Source: WHSW01 sp963781265
GTDB taxonomy: Bacteria; Actinomycetota; Thermoleophilia; Solirubrobacterales; 70-9
Reading direction: 5' to 3'
DNA length: 64,000 bases
Assembly (NCBI GenBank): GCA_963781265.1
Contig: CAWAFH010000008.1
Location: forward strand, 62,001 to 126,000
A program made the translations under genes and the position numbers. Below, in pieces: positions 17,004 to 25,832 of this stretch. How positions within the stretch are numbered: the first letter of the stretch is position 1; every line of letters starts with the position of its first letter. The notes beneath the pieces were generated by a model, which saw only the letters and a program-made list of their open reading frames with translations, had not been told where the DNA came from and did no database searches.

Positions 17004-17635
17004 CAGCTCTCCCCCGCCAGGATCCGCGCCTTCAGGGTCTCGAACTCGGCCTCCGTCAGCGTCCCGTCGCGACGCAGCCGGTCGAGCGCCTCGAGCCGGG
17101 CGATCGAATCGCCGCCGGCGGGGTTCGTCGGCGGCGGTGGCGCCGCATCGAACGTCCCGGGCCCGGCCGCGCCTCCGAACCGCGCCTGACGCCTGCGACG
17201 CCACGGGAGGTCGAGGGCGAGCAGGCCGCCGGCGCCCATCACGAGCCCCATGAAGCCGACGATCAGGCCGCCGGTCTTGCCGCCCGGCCCCGGGTTCGCG
17301 TCCGGTCCCCAGATGGCCAGAAACGACCCGGCGGCGATCGCCCAGAACAGCCCGGTCCAGAACCAGATCACGACCGCCCCGCCGTTCGGCTCGCCGCCGC
17401 CCGGCGGCCTGCCTCGCGTCAAGTACAGCCCGGCGGCGGCGAAGAGCCCCAGGACGCCGCCGATCAGGGCGAGGATCAGGCCCTCGATCCCGTCCGGGCA
17501 CTCGCGCGCGGAGACGTACGGGCCGCCGCTCGCGCAAGTGCCGACCTGCAGCATCTGGTTGAGGCCGTAGCCGACCGCGACCCAGCAGAACGCGAACAGG
17601 GTCATCGCGACGAAGGTGCGGATGACGTAACGCAC
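17003..17635 (-). CDS. Membrane protein with C-terminal SHOCT domain
   Basis: The 210-residue protein has about four hydrophobic segments (residues about 7-25, 52-72, 86-106, 123-143), then a Pro-rich linker and a SHOCT domain at the end: IARLEALDRLRRDGTLTEAE followed by FETLKARILAG. SHOCT domains are short oligomerisation modules. An extracytoplasmic loop with two cysteines (TCASGG...ARECPDG) lies between the first two helices. Its role is unknown. Confidence 0.78.
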   Translation of the reverse strand: MRYVIRTFVAMTLFAFCWVAVGYGLNQMLQVGTCASGGPYVSARECPDGIEGLILALIGGVLGLFAAAGLYLTRGRPPGGGEPNGGAVVIWFWTGLFWAIAAGSFLAIWGPDANPGPGGKTGGLIVGFMGLVMGAGGLLALDLPWRRRRQARFGGAAGPGTFDAAPPPPTNPAGGDSIARLEALDRLRRDGTLTEAEFETLKARILAGES

Positions 17636-17658
17636 TGCGGGACCTTATCCGCGGGCGC

Positions 17659-19170
17659 TCAGCTCGGATCGAGCTTCGGAAACAGCGGCGCGATCCGCTC
17701 GACCTTGGCGCCGCCGCCGCGGGCACCGAACGCGTCGAGCTCGCGGTTGCCCTCGGCGAGCGCCTCGAGCACCTGGCCGCTGGTCTGCGGCATGTACGGG
17801 TGCAGGAGCAGGGCGAGCACCCGGATCCCCTCGGCGAGGCTGTAGAGGACCACGTCCAGCCGCTCGGCCTGAGCGTCGTCCTTGGCCAGCTCCCAGGGCT
17901 TGTTCTCCTCGACGTACCGGTTGAGGCGCCGCACGCGCGCCCAGACCGCCTCGAGCGCCTGGGTCAGCTCGACCCGGTCGAGCAGCTCGCGGATCACCCC
18001 GTCGACCCCGTCGAGGGCGTCCTCGCCCTCGCGCAGCGCCGCATCGGGCTCGGCTTCGGGGACGATCCCGTCGCGGTAGCGCTCGATCATCGCCAGCGTC
18101 CGCGAGGCGAGGTTGCCCCAGTCGTTGGCGAGCTCGGACTCGTACCGGGCTTCGAAGCCCGCGGTCGAGACGCTGCCGTCCTGGCCGAAGGAGACCTCGC
18201 GCATGCAGTAGAAGCGCAGCGCGTCGGCGCCGAAGCGCTCGATCACCTCGTTCGGGTCGAGGACGTTGCCGAGCGACTTGGACATCTTCTTCTCGCCCAG
18301 CAGCAGGAAGCCATGGACGTAGACGTGCCGGGGCACCGGCAGCCCGGCGGCGAGCAGGAAGGCGGGCCAGTAGACGGTGTGGAACTTGAGGATGTCCTTG
18401 GCGATGATGTGCCAGGTGGCGGGCCAGAAGCGCTCGGTCAGGTCCTCGCCCTCGCGCGCGTAGGAGAGCGCCGTGAAGTAGTTGAGCAGCGCGTCCCACC
18501 AGACGTAGATCACCTGCTCGGGGTCCCACGGCAGCGGCACGCCCCACGACAGCTTCGGCCGCGAGAGCGAGACGTCCTGGAGCCCGCCCTTGATGAACGA
18601 GAGCGCCTCGTTGCGGCGAAAGGATGGCTGCACGAAGTCGGGGCGCTCGGCGTAGAGGCGCTCGAGCTCGTCCTGGAAGGCGCTCAGCTTGAAGAACCAG
18701 TTCTGCTGGCTCTCGCGCGTCAGCGGGATCTCATGGATCAGGCAGGTGTTGTCGGGGCCGATCTCGGCCCCGGTCTTGAAATCCGCGCAGCGCGGGCAGT
18801 ACCAGCCCTCGTAGAGGCCCTCGTAGACGTAGCCGTTGTCGAGCACGCGCTGGACGACCTCCTGGACGCGCTCCATGTGCTCGGGGTCGGAGGTGCGGAT
18901 GAAGAAGTCGTTCGAGGCGCCGATCCGCTCGACCATCTCGGCGAACCGCGGCGCGTTGCGATCGACCAGCTCCTGCGGCTCGAGACCCAGGCGCTCGGCC
19001 GCCTGCGCGACCGGCTCGCCGTGCTCATCGGTGCCGGTGAGAAAGAAGACGTCCTCGCCACGCTGGCGGTGGTGGCGGGCGAGCACGTCGGCCGCGATCG
19101 TCGAGTACGCGTGCCCGAGGTGCGGCTCCGCGTTGACGTAGTAGATCGGCGTGGTGACGTAGTAGCTCAC
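17659..19170 (-). CDS. metG: Methionyl-tRNA synthetase
   Basis: Charges tRNA-Met. Class I signatures are present: HLGHAYSTIAADV (HIGH) near residue 18 and KMSKSLGNV (KMSKS) near 294. The connecting region has YCPRCADFKTGAEIG with a single CxxC pair, and WVWWD-type YVWWDALLNYF. The anticodon-binding helical domain ends the protein at 503 residues, so there is no C-terminal tRNA-binding EMAP domain. It starts at ATG 19170. Confidence 0.96.
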   Translation of the reverse strand: MSYYVTTPIYYVNAEPHLGHAYSTIAADVLARHHRQRGEDVFFLTGTDEHGEPVAQAAERLGLEPQELVDRNAPRFAEMVERIGASNDFFIRTSDPEHMERVQEVVQRVLDNGYVYEGLYEGWYCPRCADFKTGAEIGPDNTCLIHEIPLTRESQQNWFFKLSAFQDELERLYAERPDFVQPSFRRNEALSFIKGGLQDVSLSRPKLSWGVPLPWDPEQVIYVWWDALLNYFTALSYAREGEDLTERFWPATWHIIAKDILKFHTVYWPAFLLAAGLPVPRHVYVHGFLLLGEKKMSKSLGNVLDPNEVIERFGADALRFYCMREVSFGQDGSVSTAGFEARYESELANDWGNLASRTLAMIERYRDGIVPEAEPDAALREGEDALDGVDGVIRELLDRVELTQALEAVWARVRRLNRYVEENKPWELAKDDAQAERLDVVLYSLAEGIRVLALLLHPYMPQTSGQVLEALAEGNRELDAFGARGGGAKVERIAPLFPKLDPS

Positions 19171-19211
19171 GAGCGCTGAGCTTATTCAGCCCATACGCAT
19201 AGACTCGGCCA

Positions 19212-19649
19212 GTGGCCAACGAGGCGCTCTGGAAGCTGGTCAACGTCGCGACCGCCGCCCACGTCGCCGCCTACAAGGCGACCGGGGGCCGCTTCCTGCT
19301 CGGCCCGCTGGGCGCCTCGCGCACCGTGCTGGTCGACCACGTCGGGCGCCGGTCGGGCACCAAGCGGACGACGCCGCTGCTCTACCTCGACGACGGCGAC
19401 GACGTGGTCATCGTCGCCTCGAAGGGCGGCTCGCACAAGCACCCGGCCTGGTGGCTGAACCTGCGCGAGATGGGCGAGACGGAGATCCAGGTCGGCTCCG
19501 AGCACCGCCGCGTCACGGTGCGCGAGGCGACGCCGGAGGAAAGGGAGCGCCTCTGGCCGCGGCTGGTCGAGATCTGGCCCAGCTACGAGGGGTACCAGAA
19601 GCGCACCGAGCGCCAGATCCCGCTCGCGATCCTCAGCCCGGCCGGCTGA
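19212..19649 (+). CDS. Ddn-like (F420-dependent) nitroreductase-family protein
   Basis: The 145-residue split-barrel protein starts at GTG 19212. It shows the family order: TVLVDHVGRRSGTKRTTPLLYL, VVIVASKGGSHKHPAWWLNL, a beta strand EIQVGSEHRRVTVREATPEE, and a YEGYQKRTERQIPLAIL end. The K/H-P-x-W-x-x-NL motif is the hallmark of deazaflavin (F420H2)-dependent quinone or nitro reductases such as Ddn of Mycobacterium. The substrate is unknown. It is divergent from metG, and the 45-bp palindrome lies 19 bp after its stop. Confidence 0.88.
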   Translation: MANEALWKLVNVATAAHVAAYKATGGRFLLGPLGASRTVLVDHVGRRSGTKRTTPLLYLDDGDDVVIVASKGGSHKHPAWWLNLREMGETEIQVGSEHRRVTVREATPEERERLWPRLVEIWPSYEGYQKRTERQIPLAILSPAG

Positions 19650-19667
19650 GGAGCACTCGCTGATCGC

Positions 19668-19712
19668 CGAGTGGCGTCCAACCGGGCTCAGGACCCGGTT
19701 CGACGACACTCG
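19668..19712. repeat. 45-bp dispersed palindrome, copy A
   Basis: Left arm cgagtggcgtccaaccggg, 7-nt loop, right arm cccggttcgacgacactcg; two mismatches between arms. It has the same length and design as the copies at 36825, 47931 and 48860. It lies between the Ddn-like gene and the convergent RemA-like gene. Confidence 0.88.
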
Positions 19713-19731
19713 ATCAGGCCAGCCACGGTGC

Positions 19732-20013
19732 TTAGAGCAGCGCGTCCTGACCGCGGCCGGTTCCCGCGCCGCCCGACCGCCGCGGCCTGGGCACCCCGGC
19801 GGCCTCGGCGAGCGCCGCCTCGACGTCGGCGAGGATCGCGCGCTCGCTGCGCGACGCGACGAGCGGCTCGGCCAGCCCGTCGACGTGAACGTAGGTGCGG
19901 CGGCCGTCGCCGCGCTCGTGCGAGGCGAGCGGCACGAGGGCGAAGACGCGGTCGGCCCGCACCCAGCGCCCGTACCCGAGCGAGATCAGCCGTGGATCAC
20001 GCGGCGTCGCCAT
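19732..20013 (-). CDS. Small RemA-like protein (93 aa)
   Basis: The product begins PRLISLGYGRWVRADRVFAL, reminiscent of the opening of RemA/DUF370 proteins (LINIGFGNIVSANRI), and its SRSERAILADVEAAL end resembles the family's MDSDHVILSAV segment. RemA is a DNA-binding regulator of biofilm genes in Bacillus. The similarity is by eye, over short segments only. The last 20 residues are a basic Gly/Arg tail. No biofilm genes are adjacent. Confidence 0.5.
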   Translation of the reverse strand: MATPRDPRLISLGYGRWVRADRVFALVPLASHERGDGRRTYVHVDGLAEPLVASRSERAILADVEAALAEAAGVPRPRRSGGAGTGRGQDALL

Positions 20014-20061
20014 CTGCGAGCAGCTTAAGGCGCCGCCCGGCGCAGGCCAAGCGCGACCGGG

Positions 20062-20418
20062 TCAATCGGTCGGCTCGGGATCGAGCCGGTTGAGCTTCTT
20101 GGTCGCCGTGTCGCGGCAATCGGGCGCGAACGGGACCAGGCCGATCACGCCGACGTTGCCCGCGCGGCTGTCGATCACGATCCCGACCTGCTTCTTTTCC
20201 TCGGCGACCTGCTCGATCTCGTCGGCGTTGTTGAGCAGCCGGCCGTCGATCTCGCAGAACGGGTCGCCGTCGATCGCGTACCCCTTGCCGGTCTCGTCGA
20301 GGTTGAGCTTCTCGACGATCTTCCGGTCGTTGAAGTTGGCGTCCGAGCCACCCCCGCAGCCGGCGACCAGCACCGCGATCCCCGCAAGCCCGAGCGCAAT
20401 CCGTTGCCGCCGCCTCAT
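20062..20418 (-). CDS. Small lipoprotein
   Basis: From ATG 20418 the 118-residue product has a lipoprotein signal (RRRQRIALGLAGIAVLVAGC) with lipobox VAGC and a Gly-rich linker, so it should be anchored on the outer face of the membrane. The mature part contains two further cysteines (DPFCEIDG and APDCRDT) that could form a disulfide. No family is recognised. An upstream TTG at 20430 is a weaker start. A TATAGG hexamer lies just upstream, consistent with a short-leader promoter. Confidence 0.68.
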   Translation of the reverse strand: MRRRQRIALGLAGIAVLVAGCGGGSDANFNDRKIVEKLNLDETGKGYAIDGDPFCEIDGRLLNNADEIEQVAEEKKQVGIVIDSRAGNVGVIGLVPFAPDCRDTATKKLNRLDPEPTD

Positions 20419-20435
20419 TGCGCGAGCCAACCTAT

Positions 20436-20467
20436 AGAAAAGGGCGGCCCGGAGGCCGCCCTTTTCT
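20436..20467 (-). terminator. Strong intrinsic terminator hairpin
   Basis: A perfect 14-bp stem (AGAAAAGGGCGGCC / GGCCGCCCTTTTCT) encloses a CGGA loop. The A/T-rich base gives a U-run in both directions. It follows the secreted-protein gene at 20490 on the minus strand, separating it from the lipoprotein gene. Confidence 0.88.
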
Positions 20468-20489
20468 CACGTCTACAGCAGAGTTGAAG

Positions 20490-21227
20490 CTAGTTGTTCT
20501 TCTTCTGCTTGCAGGGCACCGACAGGTCCGCCGTCTCCGACGAGCCGTCGTTGTACGTCACCTTGCGCTGGAACAGGAACTTCTTGTTCTTGCAGCGCGC
20601 GCTGACGGCCTTGCTGGCCTTGCTGATGGTCGCGTTGAACTTCGTGATCATCAGTCCGCCGGTCTCCGGCGCGTTCGGCACCGAGAGAGCCTGGCCGTAC
20701 TTGTTGCCGGCGTTCGACTTGACGACCGAGCCGAGGACGGTCGGCGCAGCCTGACCGAGGGTCGGGCTGTAGGTGTGCAGCTGGATCCCGTTCTTCGCGG
20801 GGCCGCGGAACACGCTCACAACGACGTCCGTGATCGGGGGGATCCCGGGACCCTGGACCTCAGCGTCGCCGGAACCGAGGTAGGAGCTCTTCGGGCAAGC
20901 GGCCTTCGCCTGGTCCGGGGTGCTCCCGCTCGGCGGCAGCGTCGTGCAGACATCGCCGGCGTTGAAATCGAACTTGACGTTCTTGTCGTACGAGATGAAC
21001 TCAGACGCGGGGTTGGCCTGCAGGCCGTTGACGCCGCCGGTGACCTCGGTGCGAACTCCCGAGAACAGGTTGATCGGCTTGTACTTCTTCTTGTCCAGCT
21101 TCTTCGGGGTGACGCCGCCATCGACGAAGGCGGTGTTGTTGCTCGCGCCATCCGCGAACGCCAGACTGCCGACGCCCAGGGCGAGCACGAGCCCGATCGC
21201 CAAGACAAAACGTGACTTCTTGAGCAC
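20490..21227 (-). CDS. Secreted protein downstream of the Mce operon
   Basis: GTG 21227 is preceded by AGGAGGAAAA. The 245-residue product has a signal peptide (LKKSRFVLAIGLVLALGVGSLAFA) and a beta-rich mature domain with four cysteines (DVCTTLP, AACPKS, ARCKNK, VPCKQK) that could form disulfides. No named family is recognised. It lies about 170 bp after the last mce gene on the same strand, so it may be an accessory secreted factor or an independent unit; a strong terminator follows it. Confidence 0.72.
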   Translation of the reverse strand: MLKKSRFVLAIGLVLALGVGSLAFADGASNNTAFVDGGVTPKKLDKKKYKPINLFSGVRTEVTGGVNGLQANPASEFISYDKNVKFDFNAGDVCTTLPPSGSTPDQAKAACPKSSYLGSGDAEVQGPGIPPITDVVVSVFRGPAKNGIQLHTYSPTLGQAAPTVLGSVVKSNAGNKYGQALSVPNAPETGGLMITKFNATISKASKAVSARCKNKKFLFQRKVTYNDGSSETADLSVPCKQKKNN

Positions 21228-21395
21228 TTTTCCTCCTGCTGTGTGTGCGTAGCCTCGTGCCACGCGATCGTTTTGATGAGTCTCTCCACGCCCAGGGCCT
21301 AGACACCGGCGCTTACCGGTTACAACCCACGGGCCCGACAAAAGTTGCCCTTGATCGGGTGGGCACCTCGCGCAGCATAACCGCAGGCGACGGGC

Positions 21396-22943
21396 CTACG
21401 GGAACTGGCGCACGTGCAGGTACTGCGATTGCTCGGGTGAGACGCCGATCGACGAGTACGGCCCCTGCTGGTTGCACGGCGCCTGGGCGATCGACTGCGT
21501 GTTGAGCTGGCCGTTGAAGGCGAACTTCTGCAGACGATCGAAGAACGCCTGCGCCTCGGCGACATCGCCGTCGGTGCGCGAGTTGAAGGCCGGGTTGCTG
21601 GGCGAGGTCGGATCGAGCAGCGCGTTGATGCCCATGCTGCACTGGCGGACCTCGAACGACTTCAGCCCGGCGCGGATGTCGGAGAAGGCCCCGGACTTGA
21701 AGTACGGGTTGGTGCGGGTCAGCTGCAGCCGGTTCGGATAGGTCGAAATCGCGTCCGGAGCCAGCGGACCCTCCGTGCGGACGTAGTGGAACGACTTGCC
21801 CAGGGTCGTGTCGAAGAAGACGCCGTTGCTGGCAGCGGCGAGGTTCGCGAGAGCCGCGGCGACCTCGCGCTTGTACATGCGGACGACCTCGAGGATCGGG
21901 TTGAAGCTGGCGAGCCAGGGGTTGAAGCCCTTGAGCACCTGCGGCAGCGGCGAGTCGAGCAGCTCCCGGGTCGCCTTGAGGCCCTTCGGCCCGACCTCGA
22001 GCGTCCCCAGCAGGGCGCTGAAGAACGAGTCCAGCACCGGCGCCAGGCGCTGGGTCTCGACCAGCGTCGGGTTGAGCTCGCGCGCCGCCGGCTGCAGGCC
22101 GACGACCACCGGGTCGGTGTCGCGAGCGAACTGCTCGAGGCGCGTCAACGTCTCGCGCGATTCGCGCAGGAAGGTCGGGAAGATCCGGAAGATCTCGGTG
22201 AGATCGGCGTTGCGGTCGGCGGTCGTCTTGAACACCTGGGCGCCGTTCTCGATCGCCCCGCGCAGCTGCCCGGAGCGCTCCGAGAGCGCCGTGAACGCCT
22301 CCCCGCCGTCGCGGACGAACTGGCTCAGGGCGACGTCCTGGCTGTCGAGCAGGCGCAGCAGCCGGTCGGTGTCGTCGGCGAACGCCGGCAGGCTCGCGAT
22401 CGCGACCGAGAGGTCGTCGCCGCGACCGCGCAGCGAGGCGGCCTGGCCCTGCATCCAGGCCTGGAAGGCAGCTCTGGTCGGCTCGTCGAAGGTGCGGAAG
22501 ATCTCGTCGAGCTGGACCGCCTCGGAGACCTGGGCCCGAGGCAGCGAGTCGCCCTCGGGCAACGACGGGGCGGTGTCGCTGCCCGGGGTGAGCTCGACGT
22601 AGGTCTCGCCGAGCAGGGTCTTCTGGCGCAGGATGGCCCGCGTGTCGTCGGGGATCGGCGCGTAGGCCGCGTCGAGCTCGATCGTCGCGTCGGCGAGCCC
22701 GGAGTCGGAGAGGTCGATGGTCTTCACCTTGCCGACCGAGACCCCGGAGATCCGCACGTCCGACTCCTGGGCGAGCTGGGTCGCCTCGTCGAACGGGACC
22801 GTGAACCGGTAGCCCTCTGCCTTCAGCGGGATCGCGCCACCGAAGGCGAGCCACAGGAAGAGGGCGAGCCCGAAGCACGAGATCGCGAAGCCGACCGCGA
22901 TCAGGATCCGGACTGTGCTCGGGGGCCTAGTTTCCATCGTCAC
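21396..22943 (-). CDS. MCE-family protein, sixth gene of the operon
   Basis: Single N-terminal membrane helix (ILIAVGFAISCFGLALFLWLAF) followed by an MlaD/Mce domain: YRFTVPFDEATQLAQESDVR, VSVGKVKTIDL, and LLGETYVELTPG near residue 117. A long helical region (about 150-400) and a coil-rich end with cysteines complete 515 residues. Mce proteins form hexameric tunnels that carry lipids or sterols across the envelope. GTG 22943 overlaps the previous gene by 17 bp; ATG 22937 is an alternative. Confidence 0.9.
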   Translation of the reverse strand: MTMETRPPSTVRILIAVGFAISCFGLALFLWLAFGGAIPLKAEGYRFTVPFDEATQLAQESDVRISGVSVGKVKTIDLSDSGLADATIELDAAYAPIPDDTRAILRQKTLLGETYVELTPGSDTAPSLPEGDSLPRAQVSEAVQLDEIFRTFDEPTRAAFQAWMQGQAASLRGRGDDLSVAIASLPAFADDTDRLLRLLDSQDVALSQFVRDGGEAFTALSERSGQLRGAIENGAQVFKTTADRNADLTEIFRIFPTFLRESRETLTRLEQFARDTDPVVVGLQPAARELNPTLVETQRLAPVLDSFFSALLGTLEVGPKGLKATRELLDSPLPQVLKGFNPWLASFNPILEVVRMYKREVAAALANLAAASNGVFFDTTLGKSFHYVRTEGPLAPDAISTYPNRLQLTRTNPYFKSGAFSDIRAGLKSFEVRQCSMGINALLDPTSPSNPAFNSRTDGDVAEAQAFFDRLQKFAFNGQLNTQSIAQAPCNQQGPYSSIGVSPEQSQYLHVRQFP

Positions 22944-24306
22944 TCCCGTCGGCGTTCGGACGGGTGAAGCTGATCCCGCCGGTGTCGCTCGGGTCGAGCG
23001 GGCAGATGACCTTGCTCTGCGGGACGTTGGTGTACTGCTGGAGCGTCCTGATGAACGGACGCGCGACCGCGAGGCTCTCGGCGAGCCGGGCGGTGCGGCA
23101 CGACTGCAGGACGAGGCCGCGCGGCAGCGGCCCGTTCGGGTCCTGGAGCAGCGCCGCGCCGTTGGCGTTGTGGTTCAGCCACGCGGTCCAGAACAGGTAG
23201 CCCTCCTCGGAGCCGGGCGGGTTGTAGGCGAAGGCGTTGAAGAGCCGGTTGATGTCGCTGAGCGCGCCGGCGGTGTTGTTGGCGGTCTGCGCGAGCGGCT
23301 GCGAGGCCTGCTTGAGGTGCTTGACCGGGCGCTGCACCTGGCGCGAGAACGGACGAATCTGGGTGCGGATCGGATCGACCGTCTCGTTCAGGAAGCCCTG
23401 GAGCGCCACCTGAGCCGGGGCGAACGACTGCGCGGTCGGGATCAGGGCGCGCGACGCCGGGCCGACCACGCGCGAGAGTTCGGCGCTCGACTGCAGGCCC
23501 TGCTGGGTCGCCTGCAGCGTCGACGGGAACTCCCGCAGGCTCTCCTGCAGCGCCTCGCTCTGGTTTGCGAACCCCTGCAGCGCCTGGTTCTGCGCCGTCA
23601 CCCACTCGGCGAGGCGGGTGTCGCTGCGCCCGAGCGCCTCGGAGAGCTGGCGGAAGCTGGTGATCGAGCGGGCGATGCTTGCGCGCCGCTGAGCGAGCAG
23701 CCCGTTGATGGCGGCGAGGTCGCGCCCGAGCGGCTCGAAGCGCCGCAGCCCGGCCGAGAGCTCCTTGCCGCGCCCGCCGAGGCTCTCGCCGCCCGCCTGC
23801 AGCAGCAGCTGCAGGTACTCGCGCGTGTCGCCATCCAGCGCCGCGAGGATCTGGTCGGGGTTGACGTTCGGCTCGGTCTGTGAGAGCGGGAGCGTCGTGC
23901 CCTCCTCGATCGGCTGCGAGCCGGTGCCCGGGTCGAGCTCCATCGTCATGTCCTGGAGGCCGGTGCGCGGGCGCAGCAGCACGGTCGCGTTCGGGTGGAT
24001 CAGGTCCGCGTACTTCGACTCGACCAGCATCGTGACCACGGCCTTGCCGTCGACCAGATCGACGTTGGAGATATCGCCGGCCTTGACCCCGGAGATGTTC
24101 ACCGTCTGGCCCTGGCCAGGGGTGACCGCCTGCGCGGTCGAGAGCTCGGCCTTGAGCTCGAAGCGGTCGTCGCCGAGCACGGGGATCCAGGACGGGTACG
24201 GCTGCTGCTGCTGGGACAGCACGTAGACGGTCACCGCGAGCCCGATCAGGAGGAGGCCGATCACGGCGATGAAATCACGCAGGTGTTCTCTGATCACCCG
24301 TCGCAT
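22927..24306 (-). CDS. MCE-family protein, fifth gene of the operon
   Basis: 459 residues with one membrane helix (FIAVIGLLLIGLAVTVYVL) and an MlaD domain: FELKAELSTAQAVTPGQGQT, VNISGVKAGDISNVDL, then LRPRTGLQDMTMELDPG, the loop that builds the central pore. The helical part is rich in Gln and Arg. No lipobox is seen, unlike the fifth member (MceE/LprK) of mycobacterial operons. ATG 24306 overlaps the preceding stop (TGATG). Confidence 0.9.
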   Translation of the reverse strand: MRRVIREHLRDFIAVIGLLLIGLAVTVYVLSQQQQPYPSWIPVLGDDRFELKAELSTAQAVTPGQGQTVNISGVKAGDISNVDLVDGKAVVTMLVESKYADLIHPNATVLLRPRTGLQDMTMELDPGTGSQPIEEGTTLPLSQTEPNVNPDQILAALDGDTREYLQLLLQAGGESLGGRGKELSAGLRRFEPLGRDLAAINGLLAQRRASIARSITSFRQLSEALGRSDTRLAEWVTAQNQALQGFANQSEALQESLREFPSTLQATQQGLQSSAELSRVVGPASRALIPTAQSFAPAQVALQGFLNETVDPIRTQIRPFSRQVQRPVKHLKQASQPLAQTANNTAGALSDINRLFNAFAYNPPGSEEGYLFWTAWLNHNANGAALLQDPNGPLPRGLVLQSCRTARLAESLAVARPFIRTLQQYTNVPQSKVICPLDPSDTGGISFTRPNADGSDDGN

Positions 24307-25832
24307 CAGGGCACCAGGTCCGCGGGTCCGGGGGCCGAGGCGGGCCCGTTGATGTTCGGCGGATCGTTCTTCGCGCAGGCGACGTCCATGCGGAACGGCG
24401 GCGCCGCCCCCGGCAGCACCGGCTGGATGCCGTCCGGGGCCTCGATCGTGTTCGTGAAGTTCACCTGGTCGGATGGGGTTCCGGTCGGGTTCGGGTTGTG
24501 GACCAGCACCGGGCCGCCACCGGACTGCAGGCGCAGGTACGGGCCGTTGCCGTCAAATCCCTGGCCGGCGCCGGCAACGTTGACGAGGCCATAGAAGAGC
24601 TCGTAGAAGTTCGGCTGGCCGGTGCCGAACTGGGTGTCGGCGGTGATCGTCGTGTCGGCGGAGGGGATCAGGTTCTTGGTCGAGCAGCGCGAGAGCGCGG
24701 TCACCTGCGGGAACAGCTTCTTCGCGCCGGCGTTGACCTGGGCGAGGCCCGGCGCGGTGCCCTTCAGCAGCCGGGCGAGCCCACCGAGCTCGCTCGCCTT
24801 GACCAGCTGGCCGGTCTGGTTGAGCCACGGGTCGAAGGCCTCGATCGTGTCCGGCAGCTCCTGAATCCCCGGGCGCGAGACGATCGCCAACGCGCGCAGC
24901 GGCGGCAGCGAGTCGTTGAGGTCGGCGAGCGCGGGCTGCGCCGTTTCGAGCGTCGGCTGCAGCTCGGCGATCGTGTCCGACAGGTTCGCCGACTCGGCGG
25001 CGAGCGCCCCGGCGACCGTGTTGAGGTTGGTGATCAGGCCGCCGAGGTCCTGCTCGCGGCTCGCCAGCTTCGCGAACACGTCGCGGGTGGCGACGATGAA
25101 CCCGGCGAGGTCGCCCGGGTTCTGGCCGCGCAGGGCCTTCGAGACGATCGCGGTGCCGCGGCCCGCCTCCTCGCCGTACTTGAACGCATCGTTGAGCGAC
25201 TCGCCCGCGCTCTCGCCGGCGACGTCGGGATCCTGGGTGCGGTCGGCCTGGGCGGTCGGCTGGTAGTTGAGCGCGGTCCCGAACCCGGTCAGCGTCTTCT
25301 GCAGGCCCCTGCGGGTCGGCGCCTGCAGCGCCGAAAGCACCTCGTCGAGCTGGACCGCGGTCGAGGTCTGGGTGACGGGGATGCTGTCGCCGTCGGAGAG
25401 CTCCGGGGCGCTCGGGCTGCCGGGCTTCAGGTCGATGAAGAAGTTGCCCTCCAGGAACAGGCGCGGGCGGATCTCGACCTCGGCGTCCGCGTGGATCGGC
25501 AGCCCGTCCTCGTCGACGCTGAAGCTGACGTCGACCAGGTCGCCGCCGTTGTCGGAGACGTTGGTGACCTCGCCGACGTTGACCCCGGCGATCCGCACCG
25601 GCGAGGTCGGCCGCAGGGTCGCCGTGTTCTCGAACGTCGCGTGCAGCTCGTATGCGGGGCTCGACCAGGGCAGATGCTTCGCGAACGCGAGGTACGTCCC
25701 GATCACGATCAGGACGACCATCAGCAGGCCGAAGATCCACGGCGCGGGGCCACGGTAGGTGCGCCCCCAGATCCGCGGGTCCGGCGCGGGCCCCGTCGTC
25801 CGCTTGGCGGTCTTGGCGCGCGATCGCCTCAC
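24306..25832 (-). CDS. MCE-family protein, fourth gene of the operon
   Basis: The GTG at 25832 overlaps the stop of the third gene (GTGA); a longer frame upstream is a shadow. The 508-residue product has a basic N-terminal segment, a membrane helix (IFGLLMVVLIVIGTYLAF), and an MlaD domain with ELHATFENTATLRPTSPVRI, AGVNVGEVTNVS and LFLEGNFFIDLKPG. A coiled helical needle segment follows (about 170-330), and a Pro/Gly-rich tail closes it. Confidence 0.9.
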   Translation of the reverse strand: MRRSRAKTAKRTTGPAPDPRIWGRTYRGPAPWIFGLLMVVLIVIGTYLAFAKHLPWSSPAYELHATFENTATLRPTSPVRIAGVNVGEVTNVSDNGGDLVDVSFSVDEDGLPIHADAEVEIRPRLFLEGNFFIDLKPGSPSAPELSDGDSIPVTQTSTAVQLDEVLSALQAPTRRGLQKTLTGFGTALNYQPTAQADRTQDPDVAGESAGESLNDAFKYGEEAGRGTAIVSKALRGQNPGDLAGFIVATRDVFAKLASREQDLGGLITNLNTVAGALAAESANLSDTIAELQPTLETAQPALADLNDSLPPLRALAIVSRPGIQELPDTIEAFDPWLNQTGQLVKASELGGLARLLKGTAPGLAQVNAGAKKLFPQVTALSRCSTKNLIPSADTTITADTQFGTGQPNFYELFYGLVNVAGAGQGFDGNGPYLRLQSGGGPVLVHNPNPTGTPSDQVNFTNTIEAPDGIQPVLPGAAPPFRMDVACAKNDPPNINGPASAPGPADLVP

